Of a stretch of 64,000 nt of DNA, positions 1 to 11,909 are shown in pieces (position 1 is the first letter of the stretch; every line of letters begins with the position of its first letter). The position numbers and the translations under genes were made by a program. Source of the DNA: Bemisia tabaci. Taxonomy: Eukaryota; Arthropoda; Insecta; Hemiptera; Aleyrodidae. The stretch covers positions 930,001 through 994,000 of the forward strand of contig NC_092796.1 of NCBI RefSeq assembly GCF_918797505.1. Direction: 5' to 3'. The notes beneath the pieces are model-generated. The model made no database searches and was not told the DNA's origin. It saw nothing but the letters and a program-made list of their open reading frames with translations.

Positions 1-833
1 ATACCGCATGCCGCGCGGCAATCGGACTTTTCCGTTCCTCCGACCAATCTTCGCCCCCCCCCTCCCCTCCCCCGGTCCCCCGAGCGACGGCGATTTCCCC
101 CTCGTTAGGCCGTCGATGATGCTCCCAGTTTTTCCGACCTCGCTGTGACGTCATCTTCAGAATCGTGATGCGGGTTGAGTGGACATTCACTCCTCATTTC
201 CATGGAGAAAATAAAAAGGAAATGCGTTGGCAGTTTTTGCTTTGTTCACATCGTGACAGTATGAAGTGAAAAGTACTGCAAAATCCGGAATTCAAAATAT
301 GGAGCCCGGACCGCCTCGTCCGTTGTCACACGGAGAAAAAGAGGTAGGGGTTTAGACCCAACTTGGGTACTTCCAATTAGTTGTGGTAGTGCCCCGATAC
401 ATTAGGTTATTACTAACCTAAAAGTTGCGGGAAAATGGAAATGCCCATATCATTCAACAAAATGGCGGAATACCACGATTTTAGGGGATAACCGCTGCCA
501 ATTTTTATCATGTACGACATAATTTAGAAGAAATATAATTTTAAGACGTTTTTCCATAAACCACACATTTATTGAAAAGTCGATGATCGAAATGTCCGAA
601 TCATCTTCGCTCCTACTACTTCCAAGATATCAGGATTGAAGTGCCACCTTTTTTTCTCGATGCGTCACCTAAACGACGGAATAAAGTAAAAGGTAGAATT
701 ATTCATGGGCACTCCTACTTGATTTTGAAGACAAAGTATAGTACCTTCCACCCATAATAGTGTCACGGGCACGAAAAAGACTAAAATAGCCAACGCCGTA
801 AAATCTTTCAAAATGCCATTTTGATTGAACCAT

Positions 834-1045
834 CACTGGGAAAAAAAAACCACATTGGATCTAGAGTCCAGACTCTTGAAAACATTGAAAAGAAAAAATA
901 CTCTGGGTTCACTGAAATTTAAGCTGAAATCAAAGGAAATCCACTCAAATTAAGAGGCTTGGTTCTTGATTTAAGCAAAAATCCGATGGAATCAAGAGTA
1001 TTTTTTCTTGTCGATGTTTTTAAGAGTATGGACTCAAGATCCAAT

Positions 1046-1079
<34 letters not shown>

Positions 1080-1084
1080 CCAGT
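834..1084. mobile_element. Hairpin MITE, TIR CACTGG-A(n)-CATTGGATCTAGAGTCC
   Basis: The left end CACTGGGAAAAAAAAACCAC then ATTGGATCTAGAGTCCAGAC is mirrored on the right by GTATGGACTCAAGATCCAAT followed by about 33 T and CCAGTG. The poly(T) run is therefore part of the terminal repeat rather than a retroposon tail. A second copy is at 40900-41146. Confidence 0.6.
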
Positions 1085-1172
1085 GTATTTGAAATTAACT
1101 CTCATTACTACAACAATATTCGGGTAAAAGTAGAAACACGTTCACGAGACGCCGCAGAATAATAAGAATCTG

Positions 1173-1411
1173 GGTGCAGAAACGGCATTTCTTGGTTATA
1201 GTGTCTCAAATCTCCGCTAACATTTCATCCATTACAATCAAAGCAAATGCATGTAATTTGCTTTTACTTTTACTGACCATTCTATATGCTTTTACAGTGT
1301 TGAGAACGTAAAATTTCAGAAAGTTTACCCAATAGTTTCCTCACTGAGATAAAAATTAGCACTAGAGTTTCTGAAACACCGCAACCGAGAAATGCCCTTT
1401 CTACCCCCAAC
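1173..1411. mobile_element. MITE with TIR GGCATTTCTTGGTTGCGGTG (degenerate copy)
   Basis: Left: CGGCATTTCTTGGTTATAGT. Right, in complement: GGGCATTTCTCGGTTGCGGT. The family is shared with 8031-8273, including the internal AATGCATG motif near the middle. Confidence 0.55.
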
Positions 1412-1689
1412 GCCTCCATGGAACCAAACCAATTACTTTCCAGATCACATAAGCGCCAAAATCTTGAATGCGAGAACAACAAGATAAACTGTTTTATTCG
1501 CTTGGTCGACGATCTTCGAATTCCAAAAAATGTATGTTCTTTAAAAAGGCTATTTTGAAATCAGACAGGATCGATTATACGAAAGAAAACAAAGAAAAAC
1601 AACCCATCTACCAGCAAAATAGAGATTGACGCTTACGTGATTTGGAAAATAATCGGTTGCATTGGTAATTTGAGCGGTTTTCCAGGGGC

Positions 1690-2075
1690 CCCGCGGAGAT
1701 GCATCCCCGAAGCGGCCACGCAACTGACCCCGAGCATTACACGAACCCGAAATCAAAGTTGGGATGGCGACGTGGAGGGTTCGGGGGCGAAGTTTGGCGC
1801 TTGGAGGAGCTTTTAAAGAAGATATATTCGGCGCGGCGATTCGTTTATCGAGCTAACGAGCAGCCCCCGACTCGGAGCGCCTCACTAACGGCCGAATAAG
1901 AGCCTGCACTTTCACCCGGCCGATAATTAAAGGGCCGTCGAGTGACCGAAACACGAAGCCCCAACCCGGCCCCGGCCCAGCCCCGGCCGCTCATTTAACT
2001 GTGATCAAACGTGAATTATGCGTCTGCAAATCGCTCCAGGCCGGATAATTTGAGCGGCGCGCGGCGGCCTTGTTT
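1690..2075. other. GC/CpG-rich block
   Basis: Includes CAACCCGGCCCCGGCCCAGC and GCGGCGCGCGGCGGCC with interspersed AATTA cores. Comparable smaller blocks lie at 3080-3570 (with a GCGAC tandem at about 3504-3522), 8510-8830, 21900-22080, 28140-28570, 50030-50360 and 55650-55960. Confidence 0.4.
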
Positions 2076-2290
2076 TCATTGTTGAATGTTGGCCGATTGA
2101 AACTCTTCGCCGTGACCGCGTCGCAAGAAGCAACTAATCCAACTTCCATGAGCTCCACCCTTTGGGTCCTCTTCTCCTCTAATTTTGATCCGTCTTCCCG
2201 ATTGGAGAAGTGGTAAAACTCCCGGGAGCTGTGGCCCGATTATTTTCATTCACAGTCAAAGAGACATGCAGAGTGTGGAGCTATCATTCT

Positions 2291-2753
2291 GGTTGAAATG
2301 GGTGGTTCCTGTAGACTAAGGGAGAAAATGATATACTAACGATAGGGTCTCTCGTAGATTGTCGTTAGTTAGTCTATTACCTACTTCATTTGTCCATTGC
2401 AACCACCCGCTTCCACCAATAAGATCCATCCATATCTCTTTTGTTTTATTGTCGATGGCTTTGTCTATCCATTCACACAATCGCGGCCCGAAACTGTGGC
2501 TGATTATTGAATTGATAGACAAAGCTATAGACAATGGAAGACAAAAGGAACATGGTACGATCCTATTGGTGGAAGCGGGTGGTTGCAATGGACAAAGGAG
2601 GTGCATAATGGAATAATACTAACGGCAACCCACGAGAGACCCTAGAGTTAGTTCATCATTCACCCCCTTAGTCTATAAGAACCACCCATTTCAATCAATA
2701 AGATCGCTCCATACTCTTTGTGCCTCCTCTTTCTATTAATTTCAATAATCAGC
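2291..2753. mobile_element. Two inverted copies of a GCCGGCTGATTGTTGAAA-type MITE
   Basis: A partial forward copy (2291-2485, lacking its left end) is followed head-to-head by a full reverse copy (2497-2753). Shared blocks include GGTCTCTCG, AGTCTATTACCTAC, CAACCACCCGCT, GATCC(A/C)TCCATAT and ATGGCTTTGTCTAT. The same family occurs at 53219-53490 and 54017-54532. Open frames on both strands across it are by-products of the palindrome. Confidence 0.7.
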
Positions 2754-3652
2754 CCGTGGAAGATCATAACATACGTTTTTGTTCGAAGTATGAAGGCTGT
2801 GACTTTACTACAGAAAATTCACTGGGAATGGGACGAAACCTGTTTGATTTAGAGCAATCAGCAAACATTGTTCAAAACTGATCGCATTTTCAGCAAACAA
2901 TGTCAAATTTAAAACAGCCACCTTTTTTAAAAAGCTCCTGTCTGACTGTGTGACAGCACTTAGAGCTTGGATTATTCCCTCCTGCGAATTATCTCTTATT
3001 CTGGAGTCAGGTCCTGTTCAAAGCGAAGGACGAAACGACCGCTTGGATGAAATTTATGGACCCTAATCGGAATGGAGTTTAAGTGAACGCCAGCCAAAAC
3101 TCGGTGACAGTCGAGGTGGTGAGTGTTTCGGGCCGAATATTAAAGACTCCCGAAGATGAATTGCGCGGGAGGACCACCGCACTCGCTAAAAACCGCGCAT
3201 CTCGAAACATATTTCTCGGGGAACTTGGGAGGTTTCCCACAGGGAGGGATGAACCGAGGGAGTGCGAATACGCGACTCAGGATTGACCCGGCTAAATATT
3301 AGCGCGGAAACCGCGAGGGCGCCGTCGCCATGTGGCTCTGCAATACTCGCGGGATATTCGCGGAATATTCGTCGCCTTCGCAAAACCGGCAACAGCGCTC
3401 ATAAATTTCGGTCCGTCTTAAATCCGCGAGGAAGCGCCGTGGATTTACGTTTGATTTCGAGATGGTAACGTTATTAGTTATGAATGTTAATTAGCCCGCT
3501 TGGCGACGCGACGCGACGCGACGCTTCGGTGGCCTCTTAAATTAGACCCAACCGAGGGCGAGCCTCTTGGTCGCTTCGGGGCCCAACCCACATGAACGCT
3601 TCGCGCTTCCGTCAAATTTCATCCCTCAAGATTTACCGTTGAGCCTTAGAGA

Positions 3653-4310
3653 CTTAGGAGCCGTTCAATTATTACATATGACCAAGTTCAGCGAACATTG
3701 TATTACACGATGTCTAAAAGGTAGTGGCACTGAATATATTGGTATTCGGAGGGTAGCCGAGTGCTAGAAATGCCATCTCTGATGAGATATAGGTACAAAG
3801 CATACATTGATGTGTTTTGATTATTGAGAGTGTTTTGATCTGTTAATTTGTTTATCAATTGATACCACTGAAATCTGTTACCTTGTCTGAAATTAAATTA
3901 TGGCCTTTGTGACTTATACTTTGTGACCCTGATGATGAAGCTTCGGTCAATGTTTATTAATAAAATGTAAGTGTTTTTTTTTATAGAAAATATTACATTA
4001 TTTCTAGCACTTGGCTACCTTCCGCATACCAATATTACATAACGAACTTGGGAGGGGGGGGGGGGGGTGAAGGCCAACGATACGTAACAAATCCAAGCCG
4101 GGGGAAAACAGAACATTTTGTAAAAATCGTGCAAAAAGTTAAAAATCCCGACCCTTTTCTAAAAATTGGGGGCGGGGGGGAGAGTTCAGGCCACTGCTAC
4201 GTAATTCGAAAGGGAGGGTGTAGGGCTGCGTTACAGGTGCGTTACTTGAGGGAAGGGGGGTTCCAAAATCGGAAAAAGTGCGTTACGTAATAATTAAACG
4301 GCCCCTTAAG
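3653..4310. mobile_element. TIR element (CTTAGGAGCCGTTCAATTAT) with a nested insertion
   Basis: The left end CTTAGGAGCCGTTCAATTAT and the right complement CTTAAGGGGCCGTTTAATTA are terminal inverted repeats. Inside it lies a second palindromic element (3736-4035), and after that G-rich stretches with CGTAACA/TACGTAA motifs. No transposase is visible. Confidence 0.55.
3736..4035. mobile_element. Nested MITE with TIR ATATTGGTATTCGGAGGGTA
   Basis: 300 bp. The left end continues GCCGAGTGCTAGAAAT; the right end is ATTTCTAGCACTTGGCTACC then TTCCGCATACCAATAT, the complement with a few changes. It lies within the element at 3653-4310 and so was inserted later. Confidence 0.6.
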
Positions 4311-4764
4311 CTCACATTTGTAATCTAATGTGAACAAGGGTCCGTCCACAAGTTATCGAATTATGTACTTGCATACTTGTACTTGTCGAATTATGTATTA
4401 TTGAGATGGAAGAGAACCTTGAGAAATTACTGGAAAAATTAAGTTTATCGAAAAATAAAGTAATACACTTTTTAATGGAAGAAGCCTAAACAAGACTGGA
4501 CTTGAATCCCTCAACTTCCTCGTATAAGATCCGGTACTGCAAGTTTAGGTGCCTCTTAGGTTTTTTACGTAACACTTGGCATCCCACCCTCGATATTCCC
4601 CTTGAAAAAGTGTTGATATCCGAAAAGAAATCATGTATGGAAATACATGATTTCTTTCACTCAGTTGGAAACAATAATTTATGAACTGCAGGCTGCTCAG
4701 TTCATTTCGCTTTGCGCCCTTGATTTGTCATTTTGCTAGGAGATTTTTCAATGACGTCTGGCAT

Positions 4765-5196
4765 CTACGTCATACCGAGCGCGTAAACCGATTTTTTTCG
4801 CGCTGTAATCAGTGTTGAATGCCGCACCGCAGAGCAACTGATTGAATTAAAAACGGGACAGCCAGTTTCAAGGCGCTCCCTCTTTTTTCTTCTTTTTTTG
4901 CAGGATGTCCTCTTATGCTTCTTCTTTTTCCCTACTCCACCGTTGGCCCATTTCTCGAGGATCGAATTGCAACGGCTTTCCCTGGAAGCACGTCCGTCTA
5001 ATTCAATTATCGAACAACTCCTGTTTGAATCAAGGGCGAAGCGTAAATCATCGACTTTCCATATTTTTCCATAAGAAGCTACGCTAGAGGATCGATTATT
5101 ATGCTGTTCCTTGCCAACACCCTTTACTATCGGTTTATAAGGCAGATCAATCGATTCATCGAGAGTCAAGACCCGACACTGAGATGAATCGCTCAT
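4765..5196 (-). CDS. Unrecognised ORF of 143 codons inside the 3' intron
   Basis: This open frame is long for AT-rich intronic DNA. It starts at ATG (MSDSSQCRVLTLDESIDLPY) and has a lysine/arginine-rich second half (GKKKKHKRTSCKKRRKK). A second minus-strand frame of 73 codons (5218-5439, also basic) ends 21 bases upstream, so the pair could be the remains of one broken gene. I recognise no domain, motif or family, and there is no evident promoter. It could be a decayed transposon protein, a small gene or chance. Confidence 0.12.
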   Translation of the reverse strand: MSDSSQCRVLTLDESIDLPYKPIVKGVGKEQHNNRSSSVASYGKIWKVDDLRFALDSNRSCSIIELDGRASRESRCNSILEKWANGGVGKKKKHKRTSCKKRRKKRERLETGCPVFNSISCSAVRHSTLITARKKSVYALGMT

Positions 5197-5658
5197 GTTA
5201 AAAACCGAAATAGTATATTAGCTGGTGAGCTCTGAGATGCACCGGATTGTTTGTATTCTAGGGCTCATCCACTGATAACCATGCTTGGTTTTATCGTATT
5301 GACGCGGCTGCCTTTTTTGATGAGGGGAAGAATCAAAAGATTTTGTCATAGATTTGATTTGGCTTTTGTTAATGTCGAGGCATCTTTTTCCGCGACTAAA
5401 ATTACATTCATCCCTATTTATTCCCGATCCCCTTTTCATGATTAAGCCTTTTAGAGTGAAATACTCATCAAAGGTATTAGCATTAATCTATGTATCCTGA
5501 TTGAAAACCTTTAGCCTCATTTGATATGATTTTAAAAACCGAGGGCGAGAAAAATCACAGCGTAAACAAAAGTTACAAAAAGAATATTGTAAGCGACGTG
5601 CTCTTTAAAGAGCTCTGGATTCAGTCCGCGAACTTCACTGAGAAACAAGAATCTTAAA

Positions 5659-7171
5659 ATCTATAGGGTGACCCTTTACACATAATAAAATTTCAGATTG
5701 AGTATACGCACCGTTTTTGAGATATGGGGGGGCAAAGTCCCCGATTTTTACTCATATTTGCAGGTATTTTATAGTCGAACTTCGGCTGCTACAAGGTACC
5801 GGATGTAGATATTGAAGCGCGGTTTGCGGTGATTTGTCAAGCTATTTCTGGATTATTTTTTCACATCTTTTACAAACCCGCAAATGGTTTTTCGGGGGGG
5901 GGGGGGGGGGGGAGCTTTATTCATACTATCATGACCGTTCGTATACGTCTTACTGGCATTAATTGCTTCGTTCTCGACTCCTCTCCACGCCGTAATCATG
6001 ATGGTATTTTCTGTTAGGAATCTTTCTTCTTCTTTATATTTGACCAATTCTAATGTTGTCTCCCCCTTTTCTCCCTTTTTAACCTCCCCCCCCCCCCCAA
6101 TTCTAAACACTCCCTCTCAAGTGTATATTCCTGTGCGGCAGATATGAAGGTGTTATTTGTGGGGAATTATTTTTCTGTCTTTATGGTTGATAAACTTTGA
6201 CCCCACCTATTTCCTCCTTCCCCCCTTTACCCCTGTTTCACCCCCCCCCCCAATTTCCACCGTACCTTACTCGAAGTTGTCTGCTCCCTCCGCAGCAGAA
6301 ATGAGGATGTTTCCAGCGAAGAATTTTTTACTTTTTTAAACTCAATACAAGGGAGACACCCCCCACCCTTTTTTCTCTTTCCCATCCCCCCTCACTAGTT
6401 CATATTTCCTACCTTATTCCCTCTTTCCACTGCCCCCCCCCCCTCTTTTCTCTTTTTTACATGCTTGAATACTTTTTTTTGTGAGAGTATAATAGTTATC
6501 GGATAGTGTAATAGTTACCGGAAACATCCTCATTTCTGCTGCAGAGGGAGCAGACAACTTCGAGTAAGGTACGGTGGAAATGGGGGGGGGGGTGAAACAG
6601 GGGTAAAGGGGGGAAGGAGGAAATAGGTGGGGTCAAAGTTTATCAACCATAAAGACAGAAAATAATTCCCCACAAATAACACCTTCATATCTGCCGCACA
6701 GGAATATACACTTGAGAGGGAGTGTTTAGAATTGGGGGGGGGGGGGGTTTAAAAAGGGAAAAAGGGGGAGACAACATTAGAATTGGTCAAATATAAAGAA
6801 GAAGAAAGATTCCTAACAGAAAATACCATCATGATTACGGCGTGGAGAGGAGTCGAGAACGAAGCAATTAATGCCAGTAAGACGTATACGAACGGTCATG
6901 ATAGTATGAATAAAGCTCCCCCCCCCCCCCCCCCCCGAAAAACCATTTGCGGGTTTGTAAAAGATGTGAAAAAATAATCCAGAAATAGCTTGACAAATCA
7001 CCGCAAACCGCGCTTCAATATCTACATCCGGTACCTTGTAGCAGCCGAAGTTCGACTATAAAATACCTGCAAATATGAGTAAAAATCGGGGACTTTGCCC
7101 CCCCATATTTCAAAAACGGTGCGTATACTCAATCTGAAATTTTATTATGTGTAAAGGGTCACCCTATAGAT
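5659..7171. repeat. Large near-perfect palindrome (two ~655-bp arms, 205-bp loop)
   Basis: The left arm 5659-6314 is the reverse complement of 6520-7171. The ends read ATCTATAGGGTGACCC and its complement. Arms are almost identical over their length, including matching poly(G)/poly(C) runs, and the same 62-codon peptide is encoded in mirror image at 5829-6017 (plus) and 6813-7001 (minus). The loop is 6315-6519. This is either a foldback transposon inserted recently or kept identical by gene conversion, or an assembly hairpin. No transposase is visible. Confidence 0.9.
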
Positions 7172-8030
7172 GAAAAAATACCTCACACCGACCCCAATTT
7201 CGAGGGCCCGAAAACGGGCGTCTTTGCCGCCAGGAATAGAGATGTGCCCGTGATTGCGATCGCAGTGAAAAAACACCATGATTTTTAAGTAGCAAATAGC
7301 AATCACTGTGATTTTTGAAGGGTTTATGTTCGAAGTTTCAATCGTCATCAAATTCTCTCAGTGAAATCTAATGCCGTAAATACGGATTGGAAATCCAGAA
7401 ACGGGTATTTTTCATAGTTTTTTTCGAATTTACCAAGTATTTTAATGGCTGAGAAGGAATATCTTTTCTTCGTTGCAACATTTCAAAACCTCAAATTATA
7501 CTTTACTCTTTTTAAAGAAGACTAAGCAAACCGTGTATTTGACATTGGCGGAGGTTCACGATAAGTTTCAAGAAAAAAATGTTGCTTCGTTTCCTTTACA
7601 AAAAAAAAAAATAAGCCGAGAGCGGTCATTTTCACGCCACCAAGAGAACTGCACAGTTTCTGATTTTAGCCATCGTCTTGCACCAACCATACTCTACCGC
7701 CCACCACAAATATTAATGGCCAGTACCCAAATCGAATTTAGTCACGGCACTTGACTCGTAAACGGAGTCTATTGAAACCCAAACTTAGAGAAAATTAAAA
7801 TTCTTTGGAGTCATTTTGAGTTACTTTAAAGTGAATTACAATTCAAATGTCAATAAATGTAACTGGGAATCAAATTAATCAAAACGCACTCTTTGACTCG
7901 AAAGTAGAGAGAACGTTATCTCCCGCTCATCTCACTATGAGACCAGAATATTATTATTCACCGAATATGGACCAGAGATTTCTCATGGACGAGGGGAAGG
8001 GGGGGGGGGGGGGGGCTACGACAATTGAAG

Positions 8031-8273
8031 CGTTGGATGCAAAAAGGGCATTTCTTGGTTGCGGTGTCTCAGGATCTCCGTCAACGCCTCACCCACTATA
8101 ATTAGAGTAAATGCATGGAATACGTTCAAACTTTTTCTGAATTTTCTTTGTGATTTTACAATATAGAAAACTGAAAATTTCAGAAAATTCACTCAACACT
8201 TCCCTCCCTAAAACAATAATCAGCAGTGGAGATTCTGAAGCACCGCAACCAAGAAATGCCCTTTTTGGACCCA
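8031..8273. mobile_element. MITE with TIR GGGCATTTCTTGGTTGCGGT
   Basis: Inverted ends are almost identical: AAAAAGGGCATTTCTTGGTT, then GCGGTGTCTCAG, and in complement AAAAAGGGCATTTCTTGGTT, then GCGGTGCTTCAG. No coding capacity; poly(G) runs sit on both sides (7997-8015 and 8384-8404). Confidence 0.65.
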
Positions 8274-8855
8274 TTGCCTCAATTGAAAAAAAAAATTCTG
8301 AATATCAGGAAATATGACGTTTTCATCAGAAAATTTCCCAGTTATGACTGCGCCAGTATTTTTTCCCCAGGAAAAGACCGAATGGGGGGGGGGGGGGGGG
8401 GGGGAGATGCATTATTAGGCGAGAGTCGACAGGTCCGTCCGAGTTGCTGAGGAAAACTCGATCAAAGAGCTCATTCCAAGGAGGACGTAAGTGCAATGGA
8501 CTCATCATTGCAATCGTGCCTTTCTTGGAGCCGTCGCGTCCGGGACGGGAATGCGCGTAGCTCGGGTTGCATACCTGGCGGGCGGCGGGCGCATCCGGGG
8601 CACCGCGTCGCGACTTCTATTCAATTACCCGATCTTGGCGGCGGATTCGATTAGTTTTCTTGTTTGCTCAGCGGATCAGACTCCGGGCGGGGGGGGGGGG
8701 GGGGCGGAAAAAGAGGAGACGCGGGCACGCGGGTGGCGGAAATTAATTTGATTGATGTCGCGGGCCTGACTCCGGTCTCCGGTCTTCCCGGAGTCGATAC
8801 GTTCACGGCGGACCCGATCGGACGGTCGTTTGATCGGGAAGAACCACTCTTACTA

Positions 8856-9113
8856 CCCTCCGTCCTAAGGAAAAACGCCGTATGAACATTCAGGAGTTGC
8901 CAAATTTCCCTCAGTGAAACATGCATTTTTGACGACATTCGTGCATATTTTTCCTTGAAATTTTCAGATATTTTGGATTAAACTGTGTACAAAATTGTCT
9001 GAAATTTTTGGGGGAAAATATTCACAATTTTCCCACTACATTCGGTTTTTTTTCGAAGCAGACTTAGCAACATTTAAAAGTTTATACGGCGTTTTTCTTT
9101 AGAACGGCAGGAT
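8856..9113. mobile_element. TA-flanked MITE, TIR with AACGCCGTA
   Basis: Ends read CCTCCGTCCTAAGGAAAAAC and, in complement, CCTGCCGTTCTAAAGAAAAA, each followed by GCCGTAT. TA flanks both sides (8854-8855 and 9114-9115). A second degraded left end of the same family (CCGTGCCATTGGAAGAACGC) starts immediately after, at about 9119, so two copies lie in tandem. Confidence 0.6.
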
Positions 9114-10251
9114 TACCCTCCGTGCCATTGGAAGAACGCCATATGAGCCTTCAGCCGTTGCCGAACTTCTTTTCGTAAAAATTGTACAGAGAAACTTGTA
9201 ATTATTTTCCGATTGATTTTTGGAGGATTTGCGCGCAGATTTTTTATTGCTTTATCTGAGAGTGCTTGGAGAGCTGCTTTTGCAGTTTTTCATTAATTAT
9301 TCTGAGATGGGAAATAGTATTAAAATAGATTTGTAAAAGAGAAAATGATCCACCTACTAACGTTATCTGGCGGCATTTCCCATTGAAACACGCGTATTTT
9401 AGCAAATTAAATAATTCGCTATATCTCCACCAATAATCGTTTAATTTATGAACCAAGGTTATCCTCGTATTCAGTTCACTCAGTACGTAACACGAAGCTC
9501 ATCAAATTTTAGACACCTGCGAATTCTTGATTACTATTAAATGTGAAGAATCTGAAAATATTCCGCGAAAAAAATCATAAATGAATTAAATTGTTTTTGA
9601 GAAAGATAATAATCTTCCTCAAAAACAAATATTTCATCGAAGGCACTCCGGCAACATCCAAAAGTTCCTGCAACCATGATTTCCTTTAGCGTGGCATAAT
9701 CGAAGCTGGACACAGCTGTCTCGTCTGTCTAGAGTTTCGCCTAGGGAGAGGATTCCCGGCAGACAATTTGACCGGTCGCGAGGCGTGAATTATTGAACAT
9801 CGATATTTTCTCATTTGAAGCTATGGGAAAGAATCGATGATCATTTTTCATACATTTTGATGGGGAAAAAATCGATTTATCGCAAAGTAAGACGTGCAAC
9901 TGGATTCAACCGGAGACGACACATTTTAGCGACCCTATTAAATGGACCTCCTGAAGTCCGAAACTGTAAGACGTGCCTTGAAATCTCCTTCGACTTTTTT
10001 TTTACATGTATTACATTAAATCAAAATACTTAAATTCTAGAATATACTAATCCAAACTAGCTCCCACAAACTTTCTTTCGCCTTTCTTTTAATAGTTTCG
10101 ACAAGTGAATTCTAGAAATTGAAAGAGGTTTTAAGGGAAGCAGTCAATGGTAGCTCTGACTCTTTGGTGACTGATCGCATGTATATTAAACGCTGCGTGA
10201 AAAGCAGGCTTTAAGTGTTGAATTAACAGGATAAATAAGACTTCGACTTAC

Positions 10252-10439
10252 CCGCCTTGTGGGTCGTTTGTTGGAGTTGGGTCCTTGTGTTTGTGACGAC
10301 GATCCGTTCTTCGGGATTTTCCTGAAGAAGAGTTTAAATTCTTCGATAGGTGTGTAGCTGTCCACCGACCAACTGATGTTGTAACTGTCCCGCAGAAGAC
10401 CCTTCGGGAAGCTCAGAAACGAGGCTGGATTTGCGATCC
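10252..10439 (-). CDS. klg: klingon-like IgSF protein, exon E (start of fibronectin III domain)
   Basis: The acceptor is TTTGTTGCAG and the donor is AGGCGG|GTAAGT. It enters in phase 1 (G plus GG gives Gly) and leaves in phase 0 after 62 codons. After the linker IANPASFLSFPKGLLRD comes SYNISWSVDSYTPIEEFKLF and then FRKIPK. This matches the A-B-C strands of the single fibronectin type III domain that follows the three Ig domains in klingon-type proteins (Y-N-[IL]-[ST]-W, then P-[IL]-E-E-[FY]-[RK]-L-[FL]-[FY]-R-[KR]). NIS and NGS are possible glycosylation sites. The exon ends with a polar, basic stretch (NGSSSQTQGPNSNKRPTRR) that looks like an extended C-C' loop. The rest of the domain and the C-terminal anchor are not in the window, so this copy is cut by the left edge. 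Confidence 0.93.
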
Positions 10440-11687
10440 CTGCAACAAATTAAGCTTCCGTTAAAGTCACCTTCATTTTAGAAATTAGCTGACACAAGCT
10501 CATGAAGGCTAGAATGGTGATTTTTTTAGCTAATATAATTCATGCAGGATTAAAAAAGAAAAAATTAAGTGTATTCAAGTGCATTGACATATACCCAAAT
10601 TATTTTTGGAAATCCCATGTACAATTGTACATTTCGCGCTTTAATAAACGTGTTAGGGGTGAAGTCTCAACTTGGGCATTTCAAATTAAGTGTGGTACTA
10701 TCCCAATTAATTTATTATAGCCCAAATGTTGCGGTACTACCAAACATAATTGAAAATTTTCATATCATCCGACAAATCGGGGAAGTATCAAAATTTTAGG
10801 GGATAACCTCGACCACTTTTTTCCGTGTGTATAAAACTTGTAATGCGAATTTGTTCAAACTCCACCCTCAGTTTTCACTTGGAGTGCTCCTTCTAAAGAT
10901 CTGTGTCAAAAAATGTTGAGTTCCGAATATCATCTTAGACGAGGTAGCATCCGGAGAGAAAGAGAGGAGACGAAAAAATACTACAGTTTTAGGACACTAT
11001 CTCTCCTTGCACATTGTAGGCTTCTTCAAACTTAACCCATCCCCTCTCTCTCATGACAAGAAAAAAAACGGATAAAAAAGACATGTTCCTTTCAGCAGCG
11101 TGAGGTCAAGGAGTGCCATTTCGATAAGAGAAGAACTTCAGCCTCAGCTCCTCTCAAAGGCCAAAATTCTGGATGCACGAATGCAGCATTGTCGAATGGT
11201 GCATCCAACAGCATGAGTTGAAACATGAATATCAGGATTCAACGATTCTAACCTTCAATTAATTGCAAATGTCACGGAAGAGGTCAATATATCGACAAAA
11301 TCGTATGGCTTAAATATAGCTTAAAGTTAAGCGGTTTTCTGTGTAGGCGGCTTTTCAAGTTCTCCGAAGAAAATGAGCACCGTTGAGATGAAAGAACTCG
11401 CTCACCAAAAATTCAACTACCAATTTTGAGAAAACTACATGACCGCTAAAAAAATAAATTATAGAAAAAGGAGTATCATCCTCCGTGCTCTAACATCAGA
11501 GGCATTATATAAAGGTATCACAGATTAATCTATGCTAAAAATGTTGGGCTCCCCTCCACCATCTAGTTATGAGCTGGTGCGTCATTTGAAAGCATTGCTC
11601 CTAGTATACTGGAGTTCAATAGACAGGTTGAGATCAAAAAGCGCTCCCTATCGGCTGATCGTTTAAAAATTGTGGATAAAACACTTC

Positions 11688-11874
11688 GGGGGCCGTCTGT
11701 ATAAAACGTATCACTATATTTCGGATTTTTCAACCCCCCCCCCTCCTCCCCCTCGTAACAATTGGAACTGCGTGATCCCTTTCCTTTAAAACATTAACGC
11801 AACATGGCATAACGATTTCCTTGCCTCCTCTACCTTCTTCTCTCTAAACCGTTATACATTTTATGGGCAGCCCC
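11688..11874. mobile_element. Short TIR element (GGGGCCGTCTGTATAAAACG)
   Basis: The left end GGGGCCGTCTGTATAAAACG is mirrored by the complement GGGGCTGCCCATAAAATGTA. Includes a C-run at about 11734-11742. Imperfect ends; family otherwise unplaced. Confidence 0.4.
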
Positions 11875-11909
11875 TTATTAACAGATTTTCTGTGTACCCA
11901 GAGATGTCG

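Larger units (their letters stand above)
1..10251. other. 3'-side intron of the klingon-like gene (partial), repeat-rich
   Basis: No exon of the remaining fibronectin domain or C-terminal anchor was found here, so this stretch is probably a single intron running off the left edge. It contains the mobile elements listed separately (834-1084, 1173-1411, 2291-2753, 3653-4310, 5659-7171, 8031-8273, 8856-9113), several poly(G) runs, and GC-rich patches near 1690-2075, 3080-3570 and 8510-8830. The stretch 9350-10250 shows only AT-rich unique-looking sequence. Confidence 0.55.

Noticed and set aside
1046..1079. Poly(T) run taken as a retroposon tail
   Set aside because: It lies between the paired ends of a hairpin MITE (834-1084) and pairs with the A-run at its other end.
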